A stretch of 64,000 nt of DNA from DAMCZI01 sp032095175 (GTDB taxonomy: Bacteria > Bacillota > Clostridia > Clostridiales > Caloramatoraceae): contig DAMCZI010000018.1 of assembly GCA_032095175.1 (NCBI GenBank), positions 30,228 through 94,227 on the forward strand, in the 5' to 3' direction. The translations under genes and the position numbers were made by a program. The notes under the pieces were generated by a model. That model made no database searches. It was not told where the DNA came from and saw nothing but the letters and a program-made list of their open reading frames with translations. Positions 44,276-52,448 of this stretch are shown one piece after another. The first letter of the stretch is position 1. Each line of letters opens with the position of its first letter.

Positions 44276-44920
44276 TTAAAGTAAATTTCTTATATAAATT
44301 GCTGCTGCAGTTCTATCAGAAATACCAATTTTACTGTAAATACTGCTCACATAGTTTTTAACGGTTCCACCTGATATGTATAGTGCAGAAGCAATCTGTT
44401 TGTTAGTAAAGCCCTGAGCAAGCATTTTTGCAATTTCCATTTCTTTCTCTGATAATGTAAGGGAAGCTAAGGAAGTATTCTCGGATTGTTTTGCAGTCTT
44501 TGATATTGTTCCTGCAAGTTTTATGGCAATTTTTGAAGGAAGTATGAAGGAGCCTTTATAAGCATCATTTATGGCTTTTATAAGTGCATCCCCATCTATG
44601 TCTTTTAAAATAAAACCTGTGGCCCCATGACTTAATGCTTGAACAATAAATTCCTCATCATCAAAGGTGGTAAGAATTAGCACGGTGGTTTCTGGATAAG
44701 CTTCTTTTATTCTTTTGGTTGCTTCTACTCCATCCATATTTGGCATTCGTATATCCATTAAAACTATATGGGGGTGAGTATTAGTACATAAGGCTAACGC
44801 CTCAAGTCCATCTTTAGCCAGTGCTACAACTTCCATATTTTCTTCTAATTCAAGTATGGTTTTTAACCCATCTCTCATTAGAGTTTGATCATCTGCAATT
44901 AATACCTTTATTTTATCCAT
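44276..44920 (-). CDS. NarL/LuxR family response regulator
   Basis: 214 residues. Receiver domain with phosphoacceptor Asp in VLMDIRMPNMDG and the lysine of GFILKDIDG; C-terminal LuxR helix-turn-helix LTLSEKEMEIAKMLAQGFTNKQIASAL. Co-transcribed with the kinase 18 bp upstream; TATGGAGGTTTGTT precedes ATG. Likely target is the ABC operon downstream. Confidence 0.93.
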   Translation of the reverse strand: MDKIKVLIADDQTLMRDGLKTILELEENMEVVALAKDGLEALALCTNTHPHIVLMDIRMPNMDGVEATKRIKEAYPETTVLILTTFDDEEFIVQALSHGATGFILKDIDGDALIKAINDAYKGSFILPSKIAIKLAGTISKTAKQSENTSLASLTLSEKEMEIAKMLAQGFTNKQIASALYISGGTVKNYVSSIYSKIGISDRTAAAIYIRNLL

Positions 44921-44938
44921 AACAAACCTCCATATAAA

Positions 44939-46129
44939 CTATTTCTCAACTGCAAGGGAATAGGGCAGGATAATAATCAATTCCAAGCCCTCTTGTGGAG
45001 TGGAATCTATATTAAAGGTTCCATTTAATTCGTAGACCCTGTCTCTCATAGTTCTAAGACCAAAACCAAGATTTATAGTACCTGCACCGATACCATTATC
45101 CTCAAGTGAAAAGAATATATTATTGTCTTTCTTCAAAAGCTTAAATAAAAAAGCAGTGCTTTTTCCGTGGCGCATACCATTGGTAAGACCTTCTTGCAGA
45201 GAAGAAAAGATTATTTTTTCAGCTTCTTTACTTAAGTTTAATGAGTAGTCTATTTCAGCTTTAATTGTAACCCCTGAATGAATTTGAGTATCTCTTATTA
45301 GAGTCTCTAAAGAGGGATAAAATTCTTGCAATTCTTGGCCTTTTTCGAGGATTCTTACAGAGGAACGTATATCATTTAAGCCTTTCCTAACTTGTTCCTG
45401 GGCTAAATTTAGTTTTTCTAAAGCTAAATCAGGATTTGTATTAATAAGTCTTTTGCTTGCCTCCATTTCTATAAGGACTGTAGTTAAGGTATGTCCCACA
45501 GTGTCGTGAATTTCACCAGCTATTTTGTTTCTTTCCTTCAAAGTAGTCACAAGCTCCAACCTTTCATAGGCACCCTTTAAATTTGAGTAAACACAATCCT
45601 TTTCTAATTTCTGAAGAGTAGCATCCTTTAGTGATGTCGCAATTATTTCAGTTTGTTTTAGTAAGTATTTTATAAGGAAGAAAATCAGATAGATAATAAG
45701 AAAAACAGGTAAGCTCAATAAAACTCCGTTGAAAATTGCTGACACCTGAAACTTCATTGAAATGGATAAAGCAAAGGAATAAATGATAAAGGAAAAAAAT
45801 GAAGCAATTATTCCAAAGCGTATATTAAAATTTAATATTACATCCTCTAGGATAAAACAATATAAACATAGAGAAATGGAAGAACTGTCATTAATATTAA
45901 TAGCTAATATAAATAGGATATCAAGAATTAATGAAGGATAGCTTAGGTGCTTATAATTCTCACTATTATATAAAAAGAACACTCTAATAGTGTAGGAGGT
46001 TAGAAAAAAGAAAGCTAGGGTAAGTATTAATAGTTGATTTTTATCACTAAAAAGTGTAATGATTAAAAAAATCCCAGCTAATAATATGTAGTTAATGACC
46101 ACAAGAATATCTTTGATTTTACTACTCAT
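44939..46129 (-). CDS. Sensor histidine kinase (HisKA_3, NarX/DesK type)
   Basis: About 396 residues. Residues ~1-170 hold five or six membrane helices with little extracytoplasmic sequence; ERNKIAGEIHDTVGHTLTTVL carries the phosphorylated His and GLTNGMRHG, DNGIGAG and GFGLRTMRDRV the ATPase N, G1 and G2 boxes. Such intramembrane sensors often respond to envelope-active drugs. The start at 46129 has GGAG six bases upstream. Confidence 0.9.
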   Translation of the reverse strand: MSSKIKDILVVINYILLAGIFLIITLFSDKNQLLILTLAFFFLTSYTIRVFFLYNSENYKHLSYPSLILDILFILAININDSSSISLCLYCFILEDVILNFNIRFGIIASFFSFIIYSFALSISMKFQVSAIFNGVLLSLPVFLIIYLIFFLIKYLLKQTEIIATSLKDATLQKLEKDCVYSNLKGAYERLELVTTLKERNKIAGEIHDTVGHTLTTVLIEMEASKRLINTNPDLALEKLNLAQEQVRKGLNDIRSSVRILEKGQELQEFYPSLETLIRDTQIHSGVTIKAEIDYSLNLSKEAEKIIFSSLQEGLTNGMRHGKSTAFLFKLLKKDNNIFFSLEDNGIGAGTINLGFGLRTMRDRVYELNGTFNIDSTPQEGLELIIILPYSLAVEK

Positions 46130-46150
46130 ATCAAACTCCATATTTTTGTT

Positions 46151-46264
46151 ATATAAATCGCAATAAAGATTTTGAATAATATATACTGCGATTTATGAAT
46201 CAAGGAATATGATTTGGCATAAATGTTTAGGACCGAGCAATATAGAATCATTTATGCAAAACAC
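46151..46264 (+). repeat. Two-hairpin dispersed element, copy D
   Basis: ATAAATCGCAATA ... TACTGCGATTTAT (stem 1) and TTTGGCATAAATG ... CATTTATGCAAA (stem 2). Sits just upstream of the histidine kinase on the other strand and about 430 bases before the HD-domain gene. Confidence 0.8.
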
Positions 46265-46488
46265 ATAGTATTATAAGTTAAATTTACATTAAAATAATAT
46301 AATATGCAAGATTAGGGTGAAGTAAATATGCGATTTTAATAGGAATGGAACAAGATAATAATATAGCAAATCATCATAAGGGCCATTATATAACTATCCA
46401 CCAGTTTCAACAATATTTTTATTCATTCAAGTTTTTTATTATTTTATTTGCAAAAGGATTTATTGTAATGAGATACTAGAGGATTAAT
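46265..46488 (+). other. Intergenic stretch without a recognised feature
   Basis: AT-rich, no gene seen; probably carries the promoter of the HD-domain gene and its leader. Confidence 0.3.
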
Positions 46489-46629
46489 AACAAGTTTAGG
46501 TGCAAGGGAAAGCCGCGAAAAAGTAATAATTTATTAAAAAATAAAATTTAGAGCCTTTTTCGGAGATTTCCCAGGAAACAAAAAGAAGAGGGAAAGTATT
46601 AAAACTCCTTTTGGAACCTGAACCTTGTT
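46489..46629 (+). ncRNA. Candidate structured 5' leader (three-way junction)
   Basis: Outer helix AACAAGTTTAGGT (46489-46501) / ACCTGAACCTTGTT (46616-46629); inner helix GGGAAAGCCGCGAAAAAG (46506-46523) / CTTTTTCGGAGATTTCCC (46555-46572, four mismatches); third helix AAAAGAAGAG / CTCCTTTT. Three nested pairings meet in the right order. It ends 72 bases before the HD-domain start. No known riboswitch class was recognised. Confidence 0.4.
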
Positions 46630-46701
46630 TTGAAAATATAGAAAAAACATGGAGTCGATGATATAATTAGGAAAATGATGCATAAAAATGGGGTGGGTAA
46701 A

Positions 46702-48231
46702 ATGGATATAATCGATGAGAGAAAGGTACTTGATTTTTATCTTGATGAAATTCAGAAGGATTCAATAGTATTCCTAAAGAATAAACAATGGTATAAGGAT
46801 GATATATCAAGGGAGATTGTAAATTTGAGGGAAGCTGAAGAAATGCATAATAAAATAAAAATATGCAAAAATCTCTGGAAGCTTTTATTTGAGGCTGCAA
46901 TGAACTTCATAGATCCTGATAGAAGAGGTTATGATGAGTTATTTTCATATTTTGATGAGTATGTAAACTTTGAGGAACTTATCTTTGCATCTGATTCCTT
47001 CTATAGAGATCATACCATGCACTGTCTCTGGGTATATTTTTTGGGTGAGTATATTATTAAGAAGGATGAATTTAAGCCCTTTTTCAGTAAATACGGTAAG
47101 GAAAACCAGTGGTTTTATAACTTTTATGAGATGTATAAGGAAAGTGAATATGCAGATATATTCCATAACTTTATTGATTTGTGTGAAATATTTAAGAAAT
47201 TTGCAAAATATGATGATTCTATGAGATGCTTAGAAGCCCTAACACATGATCTAGGTTATCCTATTAAAAAAATAAATTCCATAAATAAAAATATAAAAAA
47301 TATATTGCCTCACTTTGGAATAAAAAATTATAGTGAATTTGATTTTAGTTATTCAGACATACATGACAATTTAATTAAGGATTTTATAAATTATATTAGT
47401 TGTAGTCGCAGTTTTTCAATGGAGGAAAATAAAAAATTCGGCGATATTGCAAAAAAATTATTTGTACTTGATGAAGCAAACACTAATTTAATAGGAATCA
47501 ATGAAGATGAAATTTTTAATTTAACAGAGGACGAGAAAAAAACCATAAAGGATAATAATATTACAATGGCGTTATACTTTGATTATTCTAGACACATGAG
47601 ATATTCAAAGGACTTCGAGAATTATCAACATGGTATAATGAGTGCATTTCTTTTGTTTAGGAAGTTAGCAGTATTTAACAATAAGCCTTTTAAATATGTA
47701 GATTACAAAACAATAGATGTTAGTAGGTATGATTTTATTAATACAAGTGTACTTTCTTCAATACTTAGGGCAATAGCGGATCATACCAGTGAAGGCTTTC
47801 AAATGAATGGAATTGTTGATGATTCTGCATTTTTAACCTTTATTGATGAGCTTGAGGAGTTTTCAAGAATTTCTAGGGCAAATCGAAATAGACAATATAT
47901 AAACGAATTTTGCAAATCAAACATATATACTAAGGATGGTTATTTTAATATTGATTTTACCTTTGATAATACCCAGATAGACAATCTTGATCCTGAAAGA
48001 GCTTTCAAAGGGAGATGTAAGAGGTTTCTTACACTATTTAATATAAGGGAACTGGATGAAAACTTTAAATTAAGGCTAAGATGTATAGGAAATTTACCTT
48101 ATGATAAAAACGTATACATGCTAGAAATAAGAAAAAAATTTGTTAATATCACTATAAATGATGAGGAAAAGAATATCCCACAATATCTCAAAACAAAACA
48201 ATTCCTAACAAGGGAAGCGTATGCATTATAA
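46702..48231 (+). CDS. Divergent HD-domain protein of unknown function
   Basis: 509 residues. HD-superfamily residues appear in order: DHTMHCLW (~103), ALTHDLGYP (HD at ~182-183), YQHG (~310), IADHT (~361) and a following DDSAFLTFIDELEEFSR (~373-388) that resembles the last helices of metal-dependent phosphohydrolases. The two halves of the site are separated by an insert of about 120 residues. GGGGTGGGTAAA precedes the ATG at 46702; the longer ORF from 46675 is unsupported. Preceded by the structured leader candidate. Substrate (nucleotide, cyclic nucleotide or other phosphate ester) not predictable. Confidence 0.6.
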   Translation: MDIIDERKVLDFYLDEIQKDSIVFLKNKQWYKDDISREIVNLREAEEMHNKIKICKNLWKLLFEAAMNFIDPDRRGYDELFSYFDEYVNFEELIFASDSFYRDHTMHCLWVYFLGEYIIKKDEFKPFFSKYGKENQWFYNFYEMYKESEYADIFHNFIDLCEIFKKFAKYDDSMRCLEALTHDLGYPIKKINSINKNIKNILPHFGIKNYSEFDFSYSDIHDNLIKDFINYISCSRSFSMEENKKFGDIAKKLFVLDEANTNLIGINEDEIFNLTEDEKKTIKDNNITMALYFDYSRHMRYSKDFENYQHGIMSAFLLFRKLAVFNNKPFKYVDYKTIDVSRYDFINTSVLSSILRAIADHTSEGFQMNGIVDDSAFLTFIDELEEFSRISRANRNRQYINEFCKSNIYTKDGYFNIDFTFDNTQIDNLDPERAFKGRCKRFLTLFNIRELDENFKLRLRCIGNLPYDKNVYMLEIRKKFVNITINDEEKNIPQYLKTKQFLTREAYAL

Positions 48232-48393
48232 AATGATTAATGTGTTAAGTATTATTATTAGACAGTAAAAAGAGTTTATATCGAAAGTAAGTGAACTCTG
48301 GTACTTATAATTTGAAGAGAGATGGTGGCTTTTAATATATTTGAAAAAATAGTACTTATACCTGATAAATCGTGAAAAATAACATAGATTAGG
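48232..48393 (+). other. Intergenic stretch, no gene seen
   Basis: AT-rich, no convincing ORF; ends in the TGCCAAG palindrome. Confidence 0.3.
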
Positions 48394-48452
48394 TGCCAAG
48401 TAACAGAGATAGAAAGAAAAGCTTTTTTCTCTGTTACTTGGCATATTTTTTA
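48393..48452 (+). terminator. TGCCAAG palindrome / terminator (family copy 3)
   Basis: TGCCAAGTAACAGAGA and TCTCTGTTACTTGGCA are a perfect 16-bp pair, followed by TATTTTTTAC. Confidence 0.8.
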
Positions 48453-48463
48453 CATTTCCACTA

Positions 48464-48510
48464 TTTACAAATAAAATACCTAGCAGTATAATATGCTTAG
48501 TAATACTAAG
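48464..48510 (+). promoter_or_regulatory. SigmaA promoter with palindromic operator of the padR operon
   Basis: TTTACA (48464-48469), 17-bp spacer, TATAAT (48487-48492), then CTTAGTA-A-TACTAAG (48496-48510), a perfect 7-1-7 palindrome at the transcription start. Confidence 0.75.
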
Positions 48511-48544
48511 TATATATGAAAACTATGTAGAGAGGTGAATTTTA

Positions 48545-48877
48545 TTGCCAGAGTTGGATAATCAGCTAAAGAAGGGCATATTGTCCATAATAGTCTTAAA
48601 ATTAATTGGAGAAAGAGATATGTATGGATATGAAATAATACAAACACTGGATGAGATTAGTGAAGGTTATTATAAACTGAAGGAAGGTACATTGTATCCA
48701 GTGCTTTACAGGCTGGAGGATAGCGGATGGATTGAAAGCTATAGGATAATGCCAGAAGGAAGAAAGATTCCAAGGAAGTACTATAGGATTACTCATAATG
48801 GTATTGAGGCGCTTAAAGAACAAATAGGTTTCTGGAAATATTTTGACATGATAACTAATAGGGTCTTAGGTGATTAG
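48545..48877 (+). CDS. PadR family transcriptional regulator
   Basis: 110 residues with the PadR winged helix GILSIIVLKLIGERDMYGYEIIQTLDEI and TLYPVLYRLEDSGWIES. TTG start with GAGGTGAATTTA upstream. Heads an operon with a HAAS-domain protein 16 bp downstream and an EFR1 ferredoxin. A 15-bp palindrome at the transcription start is a likely operator. Confidence 0.9.
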   Translation: MPELDNQLKKGILSIIVLKLIGERDMYGYEIIQTLDEISEGYYKLKEGTLYPVLYRLEDSGWIESYRIMPEGRKIPRKYYRITHNGIEALKEQIGFWKYFDMITNRVLGD

Positions 48878-48892
48878 AAAGGAGTGTTATAG

Positions 48893-49618
48893 ATGGGTAA
48901 TGAATTTCAGGGTTATATTGAAAGAGTTTTATATAGTATAGGTGTAGGTGGAAAAAAGGAAAAACAAATAAGGGAGGACTTATATGCATCCCTAATGGAA
49001 AAACAACAGGCTACCGGGGAAAGCGACCCATACATTCTTCTTGGCAATCCTGAGGATGTTGCTGAAGAGTTTAGAGAAAACTTAGAGATAAAACCTAGTA
49101 CAAGGTATTGCTATAGGTATAGCTGTGGGTATAGATATGAGTATGTTTCGAAGACTAAAGTTTTTGGACTTCCCCTTGTTCATATAAATACAAAACCTGT
49201 TGGGATAGCTAAGGGTATATTTGCCGTGGGGAATATTGCTATTGGAGTTGTTAGTCTTGGGGGTGTTTCAATAGGAGCTTTAAGTTTTGGAGGTTTAGCT
49301 TTAGGAATTCTTGTAGCATTGGGGGGAGGAGCACTTTCTGGACTTTTATCCATAGGGGGGATTACTATATCCTATGCTGCAAGCATGGGAGGAATTGCAA
49401 TTGCAAAATATATTGCAGTTGGTGGAATCGCAAGAGCAGATATAGCAATAGGGGGAGTAGCAAAGGGTATAGTAGCCGTTTTTAATCAGCAGGGAACAGG
49501 ACAATATATGTTTAAGACACCGGTAAATGGAGATGAAGTTACAGCTGCAATAAAGATGGCATTCCCTAAAATAGGGAGAGGTTTATTAAATATTCTAAGG
49601 ATTTTTTTAAACAAATAA
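48893..49618 (+). CDS. HAAS-domain protein with glycine-rich repeat membrane region
   Basis: 241 residues. Residues ~1-65 (YIERVLYSIGVGGKKEKQIREDLYASLMEKQ, LGNPEDVAEEFRENL) are a HAAS/permease-prefix domain. From residue ~105 a run of roughly six-residue units such as GNIAIG, GGVSIG, GGLALG, GGIAIA, GGIARA and GGVAKG makes a Gly-rich, Ala/Ile-rich hydrophobic tract, which could fold as a solenoid or as tightly packed membrane helices. Partner of the PadR regulator upstream. Function unknown. Confidence 0.7.
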   Translation: MGNEFQGYIERVLYSIGVGGKKEKQIREDLYASLMEKQQATGESDPYILLGNPEDVAEEFRENLEIKPSTRYCYRYSCGYRYEYVSKTKVFGLPLVHINTKPVGIAKGIFAVGNIAIGVVSLGGVSIGALSFGGLALGILVALGGGALSGLLSIGGITISYAASMGGIAIAKYIAVGGIARADIAIGGVAKGIVAVFNQQGTGQYMFKTPVNGDEVTAAIKMAFPKIGRGLLNILRIFLNK

Positions 49619-49638
49619 GGTGTCAGGAGATTTTTATT

Positions 49639-50457
49639 ATGGATAGAAAAATAAACACAATGTATTTTAGTCCTACAGGAACAACTAAAAAAATAGTATC
49701 TGGAATAGCAGATAAACTTTTAGAGAACATGAAAATGAAAACAACTGCAAAGGATATTGATTTTACATTGCCTGAGGCTAGAAAAGAATCAGTATTTTTT
49801 ATGAAGGAAGATGTTGTTATTATAGGAGTTCCGGTTTATGCAGGAAGAGTTCCAAATGTAATGTTAAAATATTTAAACACTATTAACAGTAATGGTGCAT
49901 TAGCAATCTCTGTAGTTGTTTATGGAAATAGAAATTATGATGATGCATTAATAGAACTAAAGGATATTCTTGAATTAAATGGCTTTATAGTTATTGCAGG
50001 TGGTGCATTTATTGGGGAGCACTCATTTTCTAAAACTCTTGGAAAAGACAGACCGGATGAGAAGGATATGGCTATAGCAAGTGATTTTGCAAATAAAATA
50101 TATAAAAAGCTAATGGCACAGGACAAGGTAAGTACTATAGCTGTAAATGGGAATACGCCATATAGAAAATATTATATGCCTAAAGATAAAAATGGGGGCT
50201 CTATAGATATTAGAAAGGTTACTCCTAAAACAAATAGTAACTGTATTGATTGTAAACTTTGTGTAAGCTTGTGTCCTATGGGATCCATTGATGATAAGGA
50301 TGTATCCAGGCTAAATGGAATTTGCATTAAATGTGGTGCTTGTGTTAAAAAATGTCCTGTCCAGGCAAAGTATTATGATGATGAAGATTATTTAAGGCAT
50401 AAATGCGAATTAGAAATCAACCTTACACATCGGAGAGAACCAGAATTATTTATATAA
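49639..50457 (+). CDS. EFR1 family flavodoxin-ferredoxin protein
   Basis: 272 residues. An N-terminal flavodoxin-like domain (MYFSPTGTTKKIVSG phosphate loop for FMN) is followed by two 4Fe-4S motifs, CIDCKLCVSLCP and CIKCGACVKKCP (residues ~203-240). EFR1-type proteins are low-potential electron carriers of strict anaerobes. CAGGAGATTTTTATT precedes ATG. It is the last gene of the padR operon; a palindrome terminator follows. Confidence 0.93.
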   Translation: MDRKINTMYFSPTGTTKKIVSGIADKLLENMKMKTTAKDIDFTLPEARKESVFFMKEDVVIIGVPVYAGRVPNVMLKYLNTINSNGALAISVVVYGNRNYDDALIELKDILELNGFIVIAGGAFIGEHSFSKTLGKDRPDEKDMAIASDFANKIYKKLMAQDKVSTIAVNGNTPYRKYYMPKDKNGGSIDIRKVTPKTNSNCIDCKLCVSLCPMGSIDDKDVSRLNGICIKCGACVKKCPVQAKYYDDEDYLRHKCELEINLTHRREPELFI

Positions 50458-50466
50458 GTGAAAGGA

Positions 50467-50514
50467 TGCAAGGTACTGGAGAGAATAGTAACAGTTTCTC
50501 TCCAGTGCCTTGCA
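50467..50514 (+). terminator. TGCAAGG palindrome / terminator (family copy 4)
   Basis: TGCAAGGTACTGGAGAGA pairs with TCTCTCCAGTGCCTTGCA; no strong U tract follows. Confidence 0.6.
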
Positions 50515-50747
50515 TTAATTTGCTTTATATTTTTTACTTTGGGTTACACCTTAGATTAAAGCTCCTTCTGTATCTCAATTTCCTTCTGGAATTGGCAGCT
50601 TCATTGTCAGTACTTTTATAAAAATGTTTGATAAAGGGCCATTAAATAACTTACATTAATAAACAATATGTCATATGGCTAGCATTTAACTTTTATATTA
50701 TAATATATTAAATAGGTAATTATTAGTAAAGACGTAAGGAGTATGAA

Positions 50748-52448
50748 ATGATTAAGATAGGTATTGATTTAGGAACAACTAATAGCTTAGTGTCTTATTG
50801 GACCGAGGATGGTCCAGTTATTATTCCTAATTCTTTAGGAGAGCATCTTACACCTTCTGTTGTCAGTATAGATAATAATGGTGATGTTTTAATTGGTAAA
50901 ATTGCAGAGGAAAGACAGATAACCCATCCACATATGAGTGCTGCTGTGTTTAAAAGAAATATGGGTACTAAAAAAATATACAAGCTTGGGGATAAGGAGT
51001 TTTTGCCAGAAGAATTATCGGCCCTGATATTAAAGGCTTTAAAAGAGGATGCAGAACATTACCTTGGAATACCTGTTACAGAAGTGGTAATTAGTGTACC
51101 AGCATATTTTAATGATACTCAGAGAAAAGTTACTAAAAGAGCAGGAGAAATGGCAGGGCTAAAAGTAGAAAGATTGGTAACTGAACCTACAGCTGCAGCC
51201 CTTGCCTATGGGATACATAATGCGGATTCAGAAGCTAAGGTTTTAGTTTTTGATTTGGGTGGAGGTACATTTGATGTTTCTATACTAGAATTCTTTGACA
51301 ACATTATGGAAGTAAGGGCAGTAGCAGGAGATAATTATCTTGGTGGTGAAGATTTTACAGATGTTTTGGTTAATTTGTTTTTAAGGTATCATGGATTAAC
51401 TAGAGAATCTATGGGAGAAAATACATATTCCTTATTAAAAAAGCAGGCAGAGGTTTCTAAAAGAGCATTTTGTGAAAATAGGGAGACAACTATCAAGTGT
51501 TCTGTAAATGATGAAATATTATCATATGATATAACCGCAGAGGAATACGAAAAAGCGGTTAAGGGTTTGTTAAGCAGATTGAGAGAACCGGTGGAAAGAG
51601 CATTAAGTGATTCGTCCCTAAAGCTTAGCGATATAGATTCTATATTACTGGTGGGTGGAGCTACCAAGCTTCCATTGATCAGGCATTTTATAAGTAAACT
51701 CTTTGGAAAGCTTGCCTATATTAATATCAATCCAGATGAGGTTGTTGCTCTTGGTGCAGCTGTACAAGCTGCTTTAATAGGCAAAGATGCTTCCTTTAAA
51801 GAAGTAATACTTACTGATGTTTGTCCTTATACTCTAGGAACTACAGTATCTATAAAAAAATCCCATGGGCAATATGAAAGTGGACATTTTTTACCTATTA
51901 TTGAGAGGAATACTGTAGTACCTGTCAGTCGAGTTGAGAGAGTATATACAATATATGATGATCAAAGAATAATAAATGTAGATATATTGCAGGGGGAATC
52001 ACGATTATCAAAGGACAACATATACCTTGGGAAATTAAATGTTCCAGTTCCACCAAGACTAGCAGGAGAGGAAGCTATTGATATAAGGTTTACTTATGAT
52101 ATAAATGGTATATTAGAAGCAGAAGTAACGGTAATATCTACGGGGATTAAGCGCAGTGTTGTTATCGAAAATAACCCCGGACATATGACAAAGGAAGAAA
52201 TTGCAGCGCATATTGAGGAATTATCTTATTTGAAAATTCATCCTCGAGAGAATCATGAAAATAGATTAATCATGGCAAGAGGGGAGAGGCTATATCAAGA
52301 GAAACTAGGAGAAACAAGGCAGGAGATAGGTAGGCTTCTCAGAGACTTTGAGGATGTGCTTGAAAAGCAGGATTTAAAAGAGATAAAGGAAGCTAGGCAG
52401 AAACTAAAGGATATATTCGATACTATTGATAATGGGGAGGAGTTTTAA
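50748..52448 (+). CDS. Hsp70 family chaperone, HscC-like
   Basis: 566 residues, shorter than DnaK (about 610). The ATPase domain is complete (IGIDLGTTNS, VFDLGGGTFDVS, SILLVGGATKLPLI and VVALGAAVQAA); the substrate domain follows, with a shortened C-terminal lid. The length and partner gene fit the HscC paralogue group. No GrpE or HrcA gene is nearby, so this is not the main heat-shock DnaK. GTAAGGAGTATGAA precedes ATG. The J-domain-like gene begins at the next base after the stop. Confidence 0.88.
   Translation: MIKIGIDLGTTNSLVSYWTEDGPVIIPNSLGEHLTPSVVSIDNNGDVLIGKIAEERQITHPHMSAAVFKRNMGTKKIYKLGDKEFLPEELSALILKALKEDAEHYLGIPVTEVVISVPAYFNDTQRKVTKRAGEMAGLKVERLVTEPTAAALAYGIHNADSEAKVLVFDLGGGTFDVSILEFFDNIMEVRAVAGDNYLGGEDFTDVLVNLFLRYHGLTRESMGENTYSLLKKQAEVSKRAFCENRETTIKCSVNDEILSYDITAEEYEKAVKGLLSRLREPVERALSDSSLKLSDIDSILLVGGATKLPLIRHFISKLFGKLAYININPDEVVALGAAVQAALIGKDASFKEVILTDVCPYTLGTTVSIKKSHGQYESGHFLPIIERNTVVPVSRVERVYTIYDDQRIINVDILQGESRLSKDNIYLGKLNVPVPPRLAGEEAIDIRFTYDINGILEAEVTVISTGIKRSVVIENNPGHMTKEEIAAHIEELSYLKIHPRENHENRLIMARGERLYQEKLGETRQEIGRLLRDFEDVLEKQDLKEIKEARQKLKDIFDTIDNGEEF

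Noticed and set aside
46489..46629. Known riboswitch class (cobalamin, c-di-GMP or M-box) in front of the HD gene
   Set aside because: Short similarities such as AAGGGAAAGCCG do not extend to the conserved cores of those classes.
50467..50747. Possible transposase remnant on the minus strand near 50.5 kb
   Set aside because: Frames are short and broken by stops; no recognised transposase motif, only chance-like basic stretches.
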